Below, one piece after another: positions 10,088-22,460 of a stretch of 64,000 nucleotides of DNA. Origin of the DNA: Bacteroidota bacterium (GTDB lineage Bacteria > Bacteroidota > Bacteroidia > AKYH767-A > OLB10); NCBI GenBank assembly GCA_016709725.1, contig JADJMG010000011.1, forward strand, positions 62,001 through 126,000. Reading direction: 5' to 3'. The notes under the pieces are model-generated. The model had not been told where the DNA came from. It saw only the letters and a list, made by a program, of their open reading frames with translations, and made no database searches. Every line of letters begins with the position of its first letter. Position 1 is the first letter of the stretch. The position numbers and the translations under genes are program-made.

Positions 10088-13000
10088 CTGCGCCCGGAAC
10101 CCGATCAATTTCTTTCCAGACACCAGTCTCATTCATTTTTTCAATCACGTAATAATCAACACCTGTATTCCATTCTTTGTATTGCGTCCAGCGTAAAAAA
10201 TTTCCAGAACTAGATACCAGTTTAGTCAATAGAATGGAAGAACCCAATAATCCTTCTCTAGCATCTACATCACAAACATTACGGACTAAAACTTTATAGT
10301 AATATTCTTGAGCATTAACATTTACATTAAAATCTGAATAATCAAGAATTATAGAAGGGACGCTTGCTATTAACGAATAATTAACCAGGTCTGTGGATCG
10401 GAAAATATCATATCTAAGTACAGAACTAGGTAATGTTACTGGTGGCATCCATTCTGTCAATACGAATTGATTATCGACAACGGTTGACCTTACTACATCA
10501 ACAAACTGTTCCGACACCAAACTGGTAGGTGTTGCAGCACTCGGATTGCTCCATGAATCATACATTGTATTTCCACAAACTGCAACTGCTTTTACTTTAT
10601 AAATATACTCATAGGGACAAAAAGTACTTGAGTCCAAATAATTCAATGTAAGGCTATCAACAAATCCAATAAAATTTAAAGCCCCGCCTTGATCCTGCCT
10701 AAAAATTTCATAACCAGAGACCGAACATCCTCCATAAGGACTCCAAGATAGAGCCACCTGTTGATGACCCGCAATTGAACTCAATAATATAGTTTCATGG
10801 GCTTTTAAAAGAGATAAATCTTGTCGCAACCTACAGTTATCTACTGCTTGCACCTTATAAGAATAAGCGATAGAATCTGTATTTACCAAGGAATCCTTAT
10901 AGGTTGGAACAGTTGTATTTGTACCATTATTAGAGTGATATACTTTTGCTAAAGTATCATACACATTCGATAAATCATTCCATTTATAGACCTCATAATA
11001 ATCCAAATCATTTACATTAGTTTGTTGCCAATTCAATTCAACTTCACTTGAATTATTCACAGAAACACGAAACATATTTGTTATAGGAGGTGGAAGTTCA
11101 TCATATACTTCAATTAGATCAACCATCACGGTATCATCTGTACACCCGTTATCATTTGTTACCGTAAGTGTAATGGTGTAAACATCAGGGTTACTATAGG
11201 TATGAGTTGCATTGAACGAAGACGAACTATTTCCATCATCAAAGTCCCAGTTAAAGACTGAGTTATTTAGACCAGTAGAATTGTTGGTAAAATTCACAAT
11301 GACTGGGCTACAACCTTCCATTACATCCACAAGAAATTCTGCATGAGGCTGAGTTAATACATGAATTGTATCACTAAATACCAACGTATCTGAACAACCT
11401 TCATCATTATAAGCAATCATAGTAATGATATAATCACCAGGCGCAGAGTACGTATAAACAGGTGAACTTCCACTAATCACAGTTCCATCACCCATATCAT
11501 AAACGATACTATCGGCAACTGTTAAGGCATCATACAACGTTACCGTTAACGGTGTACATCCACTGGTAACATCCACCAAAAATGATGATTCTGGGCTGGT
11601 CCCAATTACAATTGGAAGAGGATAAGAATAATTTGCAGAGCAACCATAATTGTCAAATGCGTACATCGTAACAGAATAGTTACCTGCTGAAGTATACACA
11701 TGTGTAGGATTAAAGATTGTGTCCAATGTACCATCTCCAAAATGCCATTCGCATCGAACAGCACCTGATGTTAAATTATTAAATGAAACGGGGAAAGGTG
11801 AACATCCCAATTCCGATGAAACGGTGAATGAAGGAATCGGCCCTTGAACGACGACTGCACTATCCAAGGTCAATGAATCGAGACAACCAAATTTATTAGT
11901 TACTGTAAGAGTCACATCATATACTCCCGGAGTGGCGTAAATAAGTGATGGTTGTGCATTACTGGAAGAATTACCATTGCCTAGATCCCAATTCCAATAA
12001 ACAGCATTATTACTTTGATCGGTAAATGAAATTAATAGCGGGGCACAACCCGAATCATTACTAACTGTAAAATTTGCTATTGGTGAATTTACCTCAATCA
12101 ATGAATCGATTTCAAGTGTATCTGTACAGCCTGAAGTAGAAGTAACCACTAAGTTAACTTTATAAAAACAGTCCGTCTGATAAATATGATTTGGATTATT
12201 TGAATTCGAACTAAAACCATCGCCGAAATCCCATTGCCAATTTACAGAATTCTGGCTAGTATCAGAGAAGGCAACTTGAAATGGAATACATCCACTTGAA
12301 TTTACTAAAGCAATAGAAGCAACTGTTATCACTGGTTGCTTATGAGAAATAGATTTCACGCATCCATTAATGTCACGAACAGTTAAAGTAACAGAATCAG
12401 TAGGATTCTCAATGTAAACATGAACTGGATTTTGCAAATTGGAAGTATCGCCATCGCCAAAGTACCAATGCCAACTAACAGCATCATTACTTATATCGGT
12501 AAAACTCACTGATGCAGGAGCGCAATATGAACTCACCGATGAAGCAAAATTTGGAATTAAATTACTCACATAAAACAAACTATCCATCACCAAAGTGTCT
12601 TTACAAATATTCTTACTTGCAACAAGTGTTACTTCCTGATAGCCTAAATTAATAAAATTAAATATGGGGTTCATTTGACTTGAAACACTAGTGCCACCAA
12701 AATTCCAATAATAAGATGTACTACCTGTTGATGTATTTATAAATTCAACATAGAGTGCACTGCAGTTTGTAATTGGAGGGTTGTAAGTGAAATTTGCAAT
12801 AGGATCAAAAACTTCAATGGAATAAGCCATATTGAATGTTAACGTACATCCATTGATATCTATCACCTGCAGTGATGCAACATACAAGCCGCTGTCTTGA
12901 TAAGCATGCAATGGATATTTCAAAGTTGAAGTTGACCCATCTCCAAAATCCCACAAATACTGTGCATAGTTTACATTACCTGGATTAAATGAAATAGAAT

Positions 13001-15853
13001 CTCCAGCACAAGTCCTTTGAGTACTAGCTGTAATTGGGTTCGATGCATTAATTGCAAATGATTTTGCAACAAAGGATGTACAATTATTGGTATCCGTAAC
13101 ATTCAAGCTAATCATATAACTTGCATTGATACTTGGATAGGTATACGTAGCTGCAGCAGTATTAAATGTTACACCTGATCCAAAGTCCCAATTAAAATTG
13201 GCACCCGGTGCATTAGTCAACACATCCACCACAACACCATTACACAAATTCGTTTTATTAATTGTAAAATCACTAATTGGCTCCACAACATATGATGTAT
13301 CCGTAAAGATTAAAGAGTCGACTAAACCGCCACTATAATAAAGATAAAGTGTAGTTACAAAAGCGCCACTATCAGAATAAGCATGAGTAGGCGATTGTAA
13401 GCTAGAAGTATTTCCATCTCCGAAATTCCATAACCAACCGATAGCTGAAGGATCAGGATTTGTATAACTTACAGTAAAAGGAGCACAGTGATATACTCTA
13501 GGGGGAGGTAAAGGAACACCGCCTCCTAATCCACCACCAGAACCCGTATTAGGTCCAAAAGTAATAGGCGGATAATTGTAAGTATATTGACAACTATCGT
13601 TTCCAATTGTTAATGTAATTGTAAAAGGACCTAAGCTTTGATAAACATGAATTGGATTTTCTAAGGTAGAAGTTCCACCATCTCCAAAAGTCCATAACCA
13701 CCAAGTTGCGCCAGTAGAATTGGCAGCAAACTGTACATTAACAGGAGCAACTGTATCGGTAGTAAAAGAAGTTCCATGAGCACCAAGCCCTGCTATCACA
13801 ACTGCATTTGTTGCATTTAAAGTTGTATTACATCCAGATGGAGTAGTACAAATTAGTCTTATGCTGTACATTCCTGGACCTGGATAGATATGTGAAGGAT
13901 TTTGTAATGAAGAATTTCCTCCATCTCCAAAACTCCATTGCCATGAAGATGCATTCAATGAAGTGTCAGTAAAGAAAACTTCATAAGGAGGACACGGGCT
14001 TACGGTATAAGTAAACCCTGGATAGGATCCATCAATATTAAAAGTTTGAAAATTCTGAATGTATTGTTCACAGCCACCATTGGGCATCCATGTTGTTAAG
14101 GAAACGGTATAGATACCAGGGGATGTGTAAACATGATAAGGATTTGCATTGGTCGATGTTGATCCATCTCCGAAATCCCATAAAAAAAGAACTGGCTCCA
14201 GAAGCATCAGAAAAATTAACAGCATAGGGTGCACATCCATTAATCACGGGCTGTGGTACATAATTTACTGTAGTCTGTGACACATTTATCAAAACAGGAT
14301 AAACGAGCGTATCTGAACAACCATTTACATCATTCACAATTAATACAACTTGATATGTTCCATTGTTTGCATAAGTATGCGATGGATGTTGTAATGTTGA
14401 ACTGGTACCATCACCAAATTGCCATAGCCAAGAGCTAGCATTAATCGAAAGATTATTGAAATTTACCAATAACGGAGCGCATCCACTCGTAACATCAGGT
14501 GTAAATAATGCTTCCGGAGAAAATACTTTTACAGATCCATTCAATGAATAACCTAGTTTGCAACCATTAACTGATGTAGCTTCTAAGTGTATTGGGAAAT
14601 TCCCATTTGTGTATAAATATGTAATGGATTAAATTGATTTGAAGTCTGGCCATCGCCAAAATCCCAATTCCATGTGTATGGACCACTCGTTGTTGAAATA
14701 GTAAATTGAACTGGCAAAGGCGCACAACCCATTCCATTTGCTAATGAATAAGTAAATGAAGGTCGAGGAAATACAACGATAGGTCCAGCAGTTTGTGTTT
14801 GTGCACAACCATTATTATAAGTTACATTCAACAAGACGGGATATATCCCCGAGTCTGGGTAAGTGTAATAAACCGCTGAACTATTTTTAACAACTCCATT
14901 TCCCAAATTCCAAGTATAATTGGCACCTGAATAATAATTTGTAATTAAAGAAACATAATAAGGTTCGCATCCAGAATCACCAGAACTCGAAATTATGGGA
15001 ATCGGATTCCACTTTATATGAATATAATTATTTTTTAAAATCGTGTCTTCGCATCCATTCACACTGGTTAAAATAAGTGAAACATGATAATATCCAGTAT
15101 CGGGGTAGGTGTGTGAAGGATTTAATTGAGTAGAACTAGTTCCATCACCAAAGTTCCACGTCCATGCATTCGCATTTTGCATTTGTGCAGAAAACTGGAA
15201 ATTAAAAAGAGGGTCACACGTCACAGAATCATTCACTGAAACAATAGCAGAAGGTGATGGGTTTACAGTAATAAATCCACTTTTAACTAAAATATCACTA
15301 CATCCATACTGAATATTATAAACGACTAAAGTTACATTAAAAGTTCCTGGGATGTTGTAAATATGTTGTGGGTTTAATAAATTACTTGTTGTTCCATCAC
15401 CAAAATCCCAAACACAAGAATCAAATAAGGTAGATTGATTTTGAAAATCAAAAACCTGCGCGCCTTGACATCCGGTATTTAAAGACACACTGAAATTAGC
15501 TACAGGTTTTGGATTTACTGTTATTTGCGCCGATGTGGTACTCGTTAATCCATTTGCATTGGAAGCCGTAAGACTAACTGTGTAAACACCGGGCAACGTA
15601 AAAACATTACTAGGATTGGCAACTACCGAAGTATTTCCATTTCCAAAATTCCACTGATATGAAGTTGCATTGCTTGATGTATTTGTAAATTGAACATTAA
15701 ATGGAACACATCCTCTGCACTTGGTACAGAAAAGGAAGCAATTGGTGATTGTCCAAATACAGAACCTGCAACACTTAAAAGCATTGCAAACATCAAACTC
15801 AACACCATAAAGGCGCGTCTAAATATCTTTAGCAGATCTTTGTACAAAATCAT
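10065..15853 (-). CDS. Giant secreted PKD-repeat protein (about 19 repeats), frameshifted, C-terminally truncated
   Basis: Predicted cell-surface or extracellular protein of about 1930 residues after repair. It begins with a signal peptide (MILYKDLLKIFRRAFMVLSL ... SVFGQ); I chose the ATG at 15853 because it places the basic n-region correctly. I count 19 PKD-like repeats, each with a W.FGDG-type core and an H.Y..PG.Y.V.L strand, and most ending ..GC. They are followed by three fibronectin-III-like modules. The frame breaks near 15709-15713 (one C short), 14598-14608 (one A short in antisense) and the A7 run at 14182-14188 (one base too many). Related Bacteroidota giants end in a gliding-motility-type (CHU_C, T9SS type B) sorting domain. 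This one stops inside the last Fn3-like module (KEIDRVPGAVTDWEEK) with no sorting domain, against yihY. Confidence 0.85.
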
Positions 15854-16049
15854 ATGACATTCATACGATAAGTAAATCATTTAGTTCTATTGGGAGCATT
15901 AATTTACAATCTGATTGATAAGCAATTGCAGTAATTACATACTATCCATTTCAAACGCAAGATTCTATCGTTTTAAACAATTTTTAACGTTCTGCGTTAA
16001 CTTAATACACTGATTATCTAATCGATTCACATCAGATCTACTTAAGCAT

Positions 16050-16057
16050 TACCTTTG
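16050..16057 (+). promoter_or_regulatory. Bacteroidota-type -7 box upstream of uvrA
   Basis: TACCTTTG matches the Bacteroidota sigma-A -7 consensus TAnnTTTG and lies 29 bases before the uvrA ATG. I could not find a convincing -33 TTTG at the expected spacing. Confidence 0.45.
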
Positions 16058-16086
16058 TATTCAATTAAATGGAGTAAGAAAAGAGC

Positions 16087-18919
16087 ATGAATTTATCAGA
16101 AGAAGAATGGGTAGAGGTTTATGGAGCACGTGTTCATAATCTTCAAAATATAGATATACAATTTCCTAGAAATAAACTGGTTGTACTTACAGGATTAAGT
16201 GGTAGCGGTAAAAGTTCATTAGCCTTTGACACCATTTATGCGGAAGGTCAAAGAAGATACATGGAGACCTTTTCGGCATATGCACGTCAATTTTTAGGGA
16301 ACATGGAAAGACCAGACGTGGACAAAATAAAAGGGTTGAGTCCGGTAATTTCAATTGAACAAAAAACAACAAATACTAATCCACGTTCTACGGTTGGAAC
16401 AATCACAGAAATTTATGATTTTCTTCGTTTACTTTTTGCCCGTGCATCTGACGCATACTCCTATTTATCTGGAGAAAAAATGATTCGTATGACGGATGAT
16501 CAAATTAGAGACTTGATCATTCAGGAATATGATGGGAAAAGTATCTTACTATTATCTCCGGTAGTAAAAGGACGAAAGGGACATTACCGAGAATTATTTC
16601 AGCAGATTGCACAACAGGGTTTTTTAAGAGTTCGCATGGATGGTGAACTCATCGAAATAAAAAAAGGGCTTCAAGCAGATCGCTACAAAACACACGATAT
16701 TGAAATTGTAATTGACCGTATTGTTGTGAATGAAGACAATGCTTTAAGAGTTTTTGAAAGTATAAAAACTTCATTAAAGCAAGGAAAGGGCTCATTGATA
16801 GTGATGGATGAAAAATCCAAAAAAGTGCGTCATTTAAGTCAACATTTAATGTGTCCAACAACAGGAATCAGTTATGATGAACCTGCACCAAATAGTTTTT
16901 CTTTTAACTCTCCTTATGGAGCTTGTACAAAATGTAATGGATTAGGAACCATACCCGAAATTGATATTAAATCAGTTATTCCCGACACTTCCAAGAATAT
17001 AAAACAAGGAGGAATTGCACCGCTCGGCGAATACAAGGACAATTATATTTACAATCAAATTCAAGCGATCCTCAAAAAATATGATTGTACCATTAATACT
17101 CCTATAAAAGAGATTCCAGAAGAAGCTCTTGATGTTATTTTATATGGATCGAATGAAGTATTCACTTCAGAAAAAGATATTGCTGCTGGAAATGCTGTGG
17201 GATTAGGAATCAGTTTCGAAGGAGTGGCAAGCTTTATTTCTGCACAATTAGAAGACGAAACTTCGTCTCATAAATTAAAGAAGTGGGCATTTGGATTCAT
17301 GACGCATAAAGAATGTCCTACATGCCATGGTGCTCGACTAAAAAAAGAATCACTTCAATTTAAAATTGACGATAAAAATATTGCTGATTTAGCCCATCTA
17401 GACATCTTGGACTTGCACGAATGGAGCAAAAATGTGGAGAAAAGATTAAGTGGAAAACAAAAAACGATAGGCAAGGAAATATTAAAAGAGATTAACAAGC
17501 GAATTCAATTTTTAGTAGATGTTGGATTAGATTATCTAACATTAAATCGATCATCTCGATCACTTTCAGGAGGAGAAACACAACGCATCCGATTAGCCAC
17601 CCAAATAGGATCTCAATTAGTGGGAGTCATGTATATTTTGGATGAACCAAGTATTGGATTGCATCAACGAGACAATGCACGCCTCATACAATCGCTGAGA
17701 GATTTAAGAGATTTAGGAAACTCAGTAATCGTTGTTGAACACGACAAAGAAACTATTATGGCCGCAGATTATGTGATCGACCTTGGACCGGGTGCAGGAT
17801 TACATGGTGGAAGAGTCGTCTCAGCGGGGACTGCGAAAGAAGTAAGTGCTTCCCCCACCCTAACGGCTAAATATTTATCAGGGGAACTCAATGTGCATCG
17901 CACAAAACGAAGAAAAGGAATTGGAAAATCGTTAACCCTTACCGGTGCATCTGGAAACAATTTAAAAAATGTGGATGTAGAATTTCCATTAGGAGAATTT
18001 ATCTGTGTAACTGGTGTTTCTGGAAGTGGTAAATCAACATTAATAAATGAAACACTTTATCCAATACTCAATCAACATTTCTATCGATCACAAACAAAAC
18101 CATTAAAGTATAAATCGTTTAAAGGCATTGAGCATTTAGATAAAGTAATTGAGATCGATCAGAGTCCCATTGGGCGAACACCGCGTTCCAATCCTGCAAC
18201 CTACACTGGAGTATTTAGTGATATTCGAAATCTCTATTCAAATTTAAATGAATCGAAAGTTCGTGGATATCCTCCCGGCTGGTTTTCTTTTAATGTTAAA
18301 GGTGGGCGATGTGAAAATTGCCAAGGTGCAGGAATGAGAACGATCGAAATGAACTTTTTACCTGATGTATATGTAATCTGTGAAACGTGCAATGGTAAGA
18401 GATACAATCGAGAAATTTTAGAGATTCGATACCGAGGAAAATCGATTAATGATATTCTCAACATGAGTATTGAACAAGCGGTTGATTTTTTTGAAAACAT
18501 GCCCAATATTTTACACAAAATAAAAACACTTAAAGATGTAGGACTTGGCTATCTCACCTTAAGACAGCAAAGCACAACACTTTCGGGAGGAGAAGCACAA
18601 CGGGTTAAACTTGCTTCAGAATTATCAAAACGAGATACTGGAAACACTTTTTATATACTAGATGAACCTACAACTGGATTACATTTTGACGATGTGCGTA
18701 TTTTGCTTGAAGTACTTGATAAATTAGTGGAGAAAGGAAATACTGTCCTAGTCATTGAACACAACATGGATGTAATTGGCTATGCAGATCATATTATTGA
18801 TTTAGGTCCAGAAGGAGGATCAAGAGGCGGAAATATTTTATGTACAGGAACACCAGAACAAATTATAAAAACAAAAAATCCATTACGGCTCATTATCTTA
18901 AAAAGAATTGCAAGCTTAA
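16087..18919 (+). CDS. uvrA: UvrA, excinuclease ABC subunit A, 3' frameshift
   Basis: Damage-recognition ATPase of nucleotide excision repair, which loads UvrB on distorted DNA. It has two ABC modules with Walker A motifs GLSGSGKSS (near residue 36) and GVSGSGKST (near residue 645). Signature motifs are LSGGETQRIRLA and LSGGEAQRVKLA, and Walker B motifs are ILDEPSIGL and ILDEPTTGL. Zinc-binding cysteine pairs are CTKCNGLG/CPTCHGAR and CENCQGAG/CETCNGKR. The open frame runs to 18924 with an unnatural tail. Adding one A to the A6 run at 18873-18878 and one near 18900-18904 gives TKKSITAHYLKKELQA and a stop at 18917-18919, the expected UvrA ending. Confidence 0.96.
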
Positions 18920-18968
18920 GATAACTTTTCCCTATAACTATCGTTTAATAAACCTTAACAGTACAAGT

Positions 18969-19677
18969 ATGAATGCTGACGACGCAAAAATAAGAAGAGC
19001 TTTTACCGACAAAGATTGGCAAGAAAATAAAGGCACAAGATACTTGGCAAATTTTTAAAATCATGGCTGAATTTGTTGAAGGCTTTGAAAAGATGGGAAG
19101 AATTGGGCCTTGTGTTTCAATCTTTGGTTCAGCACGAACTGTTGTTGATTCAAAGTATTATCTGTTAGCGGAAGAAATTGCTCACAAACTTACATTAGAA
19201 GGTTATGGCATCATAACAGGCGGCGGACCAGGGATTATGGAAGCTGCTAATAAAGGAGCTCAGAAATCAAATGGAAAATCGGTAGGTCTAAACATTGAAC
19301 TACCCTTTGAGCAAGCCCCGAATGCTTTTATTGATTACGATAAGAGCATCACTTTTGATTACTTCTTTGTACGAAAACTGATGTTCATCAAATACGCACA
19401 AGGCTTTGTTGTTTTACCGGGCGGATTTGGTACAATGGATGAACTCTTCGAATCACTTACACTTATACAAACCAGAAAAATAGGTCGATTTCCAATTATA
19501 CTAGTAGGTAAATCTTATTGGTCGGGACTATTAAACTGGATCAAAGAAGTTTTAGTAACAGAAAAATACATCAATCCTGAAGATTTAAACTTATTCAGTA
19601 TTGTAGATTCCGCTGAGGAAGCGGTAAATGCGATTGATTCATTTTACTCAAAATATCTACTTAAACCCAATTTTTAA
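18969..19677 (+). CDS. LOG-family nucleoside 5'-monophosphate phosphoribohydrolase, frameshifted near the 5' end
   Basis: Lysine-decarboxylase-like (LOG/TIGR00730) protein. Characterised members hydrolyse nucleoside or cytokinin-riboside 5'-monophosphates to the base and ribose 5-phosphate. It shows the Rossmann start CVSIFGSARTV, the motif GGGPGIMEAANKGA and the catalytic PGGFGTMDELFESLTLIQ. An in-frame ATG at 19063 would give only 204 residues. The natural start is probably the ATG at 18969: removing one A from the A4 run at 19024-19027 gives MNADDAKIRRAFTDKDWQEI...TWQIFKIMAEFVEGFEKMG, the usual N-terminal extension. Old names such as Rossman fold nucleotide-binding protein or lysine decarboxylase refer to the same family. 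Confidence 0.88.
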
Positions 19678-19824
19678 ATATAACGCGTAGAAATTTGAAT
19701 ATGTCTTACATGTTTTTATGTAAGAAAAATACCGTTTTAGTTTCTTTTCACCCCCTCACCTTACTGGCAATGCGAAACAATTGCATCGAGAACAAAGTAA
19801 AAATCGATAGCAAATTGTGTAACA

Positions 19825-20964
19825 ATGCAAATCGAACAAAAGAAGTGGACTCCAGAAAAAACCTGGGAAACACTTCGAAGCGACTTAAGGGAAAGTAAGG
19901 AATACCAGTTGGTATTAGTGTTCGGTAGTCGAACTCTCTTATCTAGCCTTGGCTTTTATGATGAAATAAGAAAGGGTTATCCAAAAGCTCAAATTTTGAT
20001 GAATTCCACTTCTGGGGAAATCATCGACACCCAAGTAAATGATGATACGATATCACTCACTGCTATCCGCTTTGACAATACCCCATTTAAAACAATTTCA
20101 GTAAACATTCAAGACTATTCAAATGCAGAAACTGCAGGTCAATTTATTGCGGAGTCACTTTCACATACGAACATTACCAATATTCTAGTATTTGCTGACG
20201 GACATCAAGTGGATGGACATCAATTAGTATTGGGGTTAGAAAATTCCTTAACAGAACCTGTGGTTATTTCAGGAGGATTAGCTGGTGATGGAAACAAATT
20301 TCAAAAAACACTTTTAGGATTAAATGAACAGCCTTGCGAAGGTAAAATAATTGCTGTTGGGTTTTATGGTAAACACTTAATTGTTTCTCATGGAAGAATG
20401 GATGGCTGGGAAGAAATCGGAAATGAAATTCAGATTACAAAGTCAACAAAAAACACCATCATCGAACTCAATCATGAGCCAGCACTCAAAATTTACAATC
20501 AATTTGTAAATAAACATATGCCATCGTCGCAAGGCCAGAGCTTACTATTTCCAGTAAGCATCAAATCAAACGATAGACAGCCATCAGTATTTAGGAAAAT
20601 AAAATCCATTAATGAAGATGAGAAAAGCATCACTTTTGATGGGGTAGTACCTGAAGGCAGCTATATTAAAATGATGAAAGCGAATTTCGAAAGCCTTATC
20701 AATGGCGCATCTGCAGCAGCGAAAAACAGCGCCAAAAATATTTCGAAACCTGATCTTGCCATTGTAATAAGTAACGTAGGTCGAAAAATAATTTTAAGCA
20801 AACGAATCGAAGAAGAAGTTGAAGTTATTCGAGAAGTATTAGGTGAATCTACTGCAATTACAGGGTTCTACTCCTATGGTGATATTTCATTTTCTAAAGG
20901 AGAAAATAAACTAGCATTTAATAATCAATCCATGACGATCACTACCATGCGTGAAACAAAATAG
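19825..20964 (+). CDS. FIST-domain sensor protein
   Basis: Protein of 379 residues with an N-terminal FIST domain (about 35-220, with VLVFADGHQVDGHQLVLGLE and VVISGGLAGDGNKFQKT) and a C-terminal FIST_C region (about 225-365, ending TAITGFYSYGDISF). FIST domains are predicted sensory modules for small ligands, possibly amino acids, and usually feed histidine kinases or diguanylate cyclases. There is no signal peptide or membrane helix, so it is cytoplasmic. It begins a five-gene operon, with a histidine kinase starting 3 bases after its stop. The natural inference is that it gives ligand input to that kinase. The ligand is unknown. Confidence 0.86.
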   Translation: MQIEQKKWTPEKTWETLRSDLRESKEYQLVLVFGSRTLLSSLGFYDEIRKGYPKAQILMNSTSGEIIDTQVNDDTISLTAIRFDNTPFKTISVNIQDYSNAETAGQFIAESLSHTNITNILVFADGHQVDGHQLVLGLENSLTEPVVISGGLAGDGNKFQKTLLGLNEQPCEGKIIAVGFYGKHLIVSHGRMDGWEEIGNEIQITKSTKNTIIELNHEPALKIYNQFVNKHMPSSQGQSLLFPVSIKSNDRQPSVFRKIKSINEDEKSITFDGVVPEGSYIKMMKANFESLINGASAAAKNSAKNISKPDLAIVISNVGRKIILSKRIEEEVEVIREVLGESTAITGFYSYGDISFSKGENKLAFNNQSMTITTMRETK

Positions 20965-20967
20965 AAA

Positions 20968-21999
20968 ATGGATAAAATTACGATCGAGCAAGAAATACAA
21001 AATCATTTAGGCGAATTAAAAAATGATACGCGCGTGCAGAATTTTATTGCGGCTTTGGAAAATCATTACTCGCAACATTCCATCGAAAAGATTTTAAAAG
21101 AAAAAGCACAAAAAATAAATATTTACGAGCAAAGTTATTCTTTGCTATTAGAACTTATAAACACTTAAAAAACGAAAGTGAAATTTCATTAGGACTCTCC
21201 AACGCAGCAATCACCAATTACTTATTGATAAACTAAAAACTGAGAGTTCAGCGATTGTTGCATCAATAAAAACAACAAAATTCATATTGAAAAACTAGAA
21301 AAAAACAATAAGGAACTTGATCAATTCGCATACATCGTTGCGCATGATTTGAAAGCTCCACTACGCGGTATATCCAATTTGGTAGAATGGATTGAAGAAG
21401 ACTTGAAAGGTAAGGTGAATTCAGATACTGATCACAATTTAAAAATGCTAAGAAGCAGAGTAAGTCGGTTAGAAAATCTAATTCAAGGGATCTTAATGTA
21501 TGCAAAAGCAGGCAAAAGCAAGTCAAATCCGGAAATTATAGATACAAAAGCCTTCATCCATGAAATTATCGAATTACTTCACCCTCCCAAAAACGCAAAA
21601 ATAAATCTTATCGGAGAATGGCCAACGATAGAAACGGATCCCATTCGCTTCCATCAAGTTGTTTCAAATTTACTCAGCAACGCAATAAAGTACAATAATA
21701 AAAAGCAAATTATTATCAATTTGAAATGCCAGTTAAAAGGAGACTTTAATGAAATTCATATTGAAGACAATGGAAACGGAATTGATAAAGAATATCATCA
21801 AAAAATATTTCAATTATTTCAAACATTGGAATCCGATCAAGAAAATGAAAGTACTGGTATAGGACTATCCATCGTAAAAAATATAATTGAAGAAATGGGT
21901 GGTTCAATTTCTGTTGAATCAAAATTAAATAAAGGATCCACTTTCAAATTTCATTGGCCCATAAAACAGAAGGTAAATCTTGATAAAACAAAAGCATAA
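20968..21999 (+). CDS. Sensor histidine kinase, frameshifted in its N-terminal third
   Basis: Cytoplasmic histidine kinase of about 344 residues after repair. The N-terminal 66 residues (MDKITIEQEIQNHLGELKND...) are helical and end in a broken region from about 21165 to 21300. There, several one-base changes restore a coiled-coil linker such as KNESEISLGLSNAAITNYLL. From about 21316 the sequence is intact: LDQFAYIVAHDLKAPLRGI is the H-box with the phospho-accepting histidine, NLLSNAIKYNNK the N-box, IEDNGNGIDKEY G1, and ESTGIGLSIVKNIIEEMGG G2. It has no membrane helix or PAS domain, which fits a partner that senses through the upstream FIST protein. Its stop overlaps the next ATG by one base. 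Confidence 0.85.
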
Positions 22000-22448
22000 T
22001 GCAAAACGAAGACAAATTGCAAAACATCCTCTTAGTTGAAGATGATAGTGTTGATGTCATGAATGTTCAACGAGCATTTAAAAAGACCAACATTACCAAT
22101 CCTCTTTACATAGCATTTAACGGTGTGGAAGCATTCAATATGTTGAGAGGAACGAATGGTAAGCCCAAACTCCATCCAACCCCACGCATTATTCTATTAG
22201 ACATAAACATGCCTAAAATGAATGGACTTGAATTTCTAAGGGAACTCAGAAATGACCTCGAGTTTAAATCCATCTCCGTTTTTGTCATGACAACGTCGAA
22301 TGACGACAATGATAAAATTGAAGCTTACAAACTAAATGTAGCAGGGTACATTCTAAAACCACTCTCCTTCGAAAAATTTGTCAATTCAATCTCCATTTTA
22401 AACAGTTACTGGAAGTTATGTGAACAGCCAGAAACATCCACTTTATAA
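21999..22448 (+). CDS. Stand-alone receiver domain (CheY/Rcp1-like)
   Basis: Single REC domain of 149 residues without an output domain. LLVEDDSVDVMNVQRAF carries the acidic pocket, IILLDINMPKMNGLEFL contains the phospho-acceptor Asp68, TTSNDDNDKIEAY the switch threonine, and GYILKPLSFEKF the conserved lysine. The loop between the first helices (GTNGKPKLHPTPR) is typical of the Rcp1-like class often paired with histidine kinases. It overlaps the kinase gene by one base and probably shuttles phosphate from that kinase, perhaps to the HPt domain of the next gene. Confidence 0.9.
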   Translation: MQNEDKLQNILLVEDDSVDVMNVQRAFKKTNITNPLYIAFNGVEAFNMLRGTNGKPKLHPTPRIILLDINMPKMNGLEFLRELRNDLEFKSISVFVMTTSNDDNDKIEAYKLNVAGYILKPLSFEKFVNSISILNSYWKLCEQPETSTL

Positions 22449-22460
22449 AATCGCTTAAAA

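Noticed and set aside
14068..14544. Independent PKD protein of 158 residues
   Set aside because: It is one segment of the PKD giant between two frame breaks; the repeat register continues on both sides.
19758..19795. Possible sigma54 -24/-12 promoter (TGGCA ... TTGCA) upstream of the FIST gene
   Set aside because: The GG and GC elements are 15 bases apart, not 10, which does not fit sigma54 promoters.
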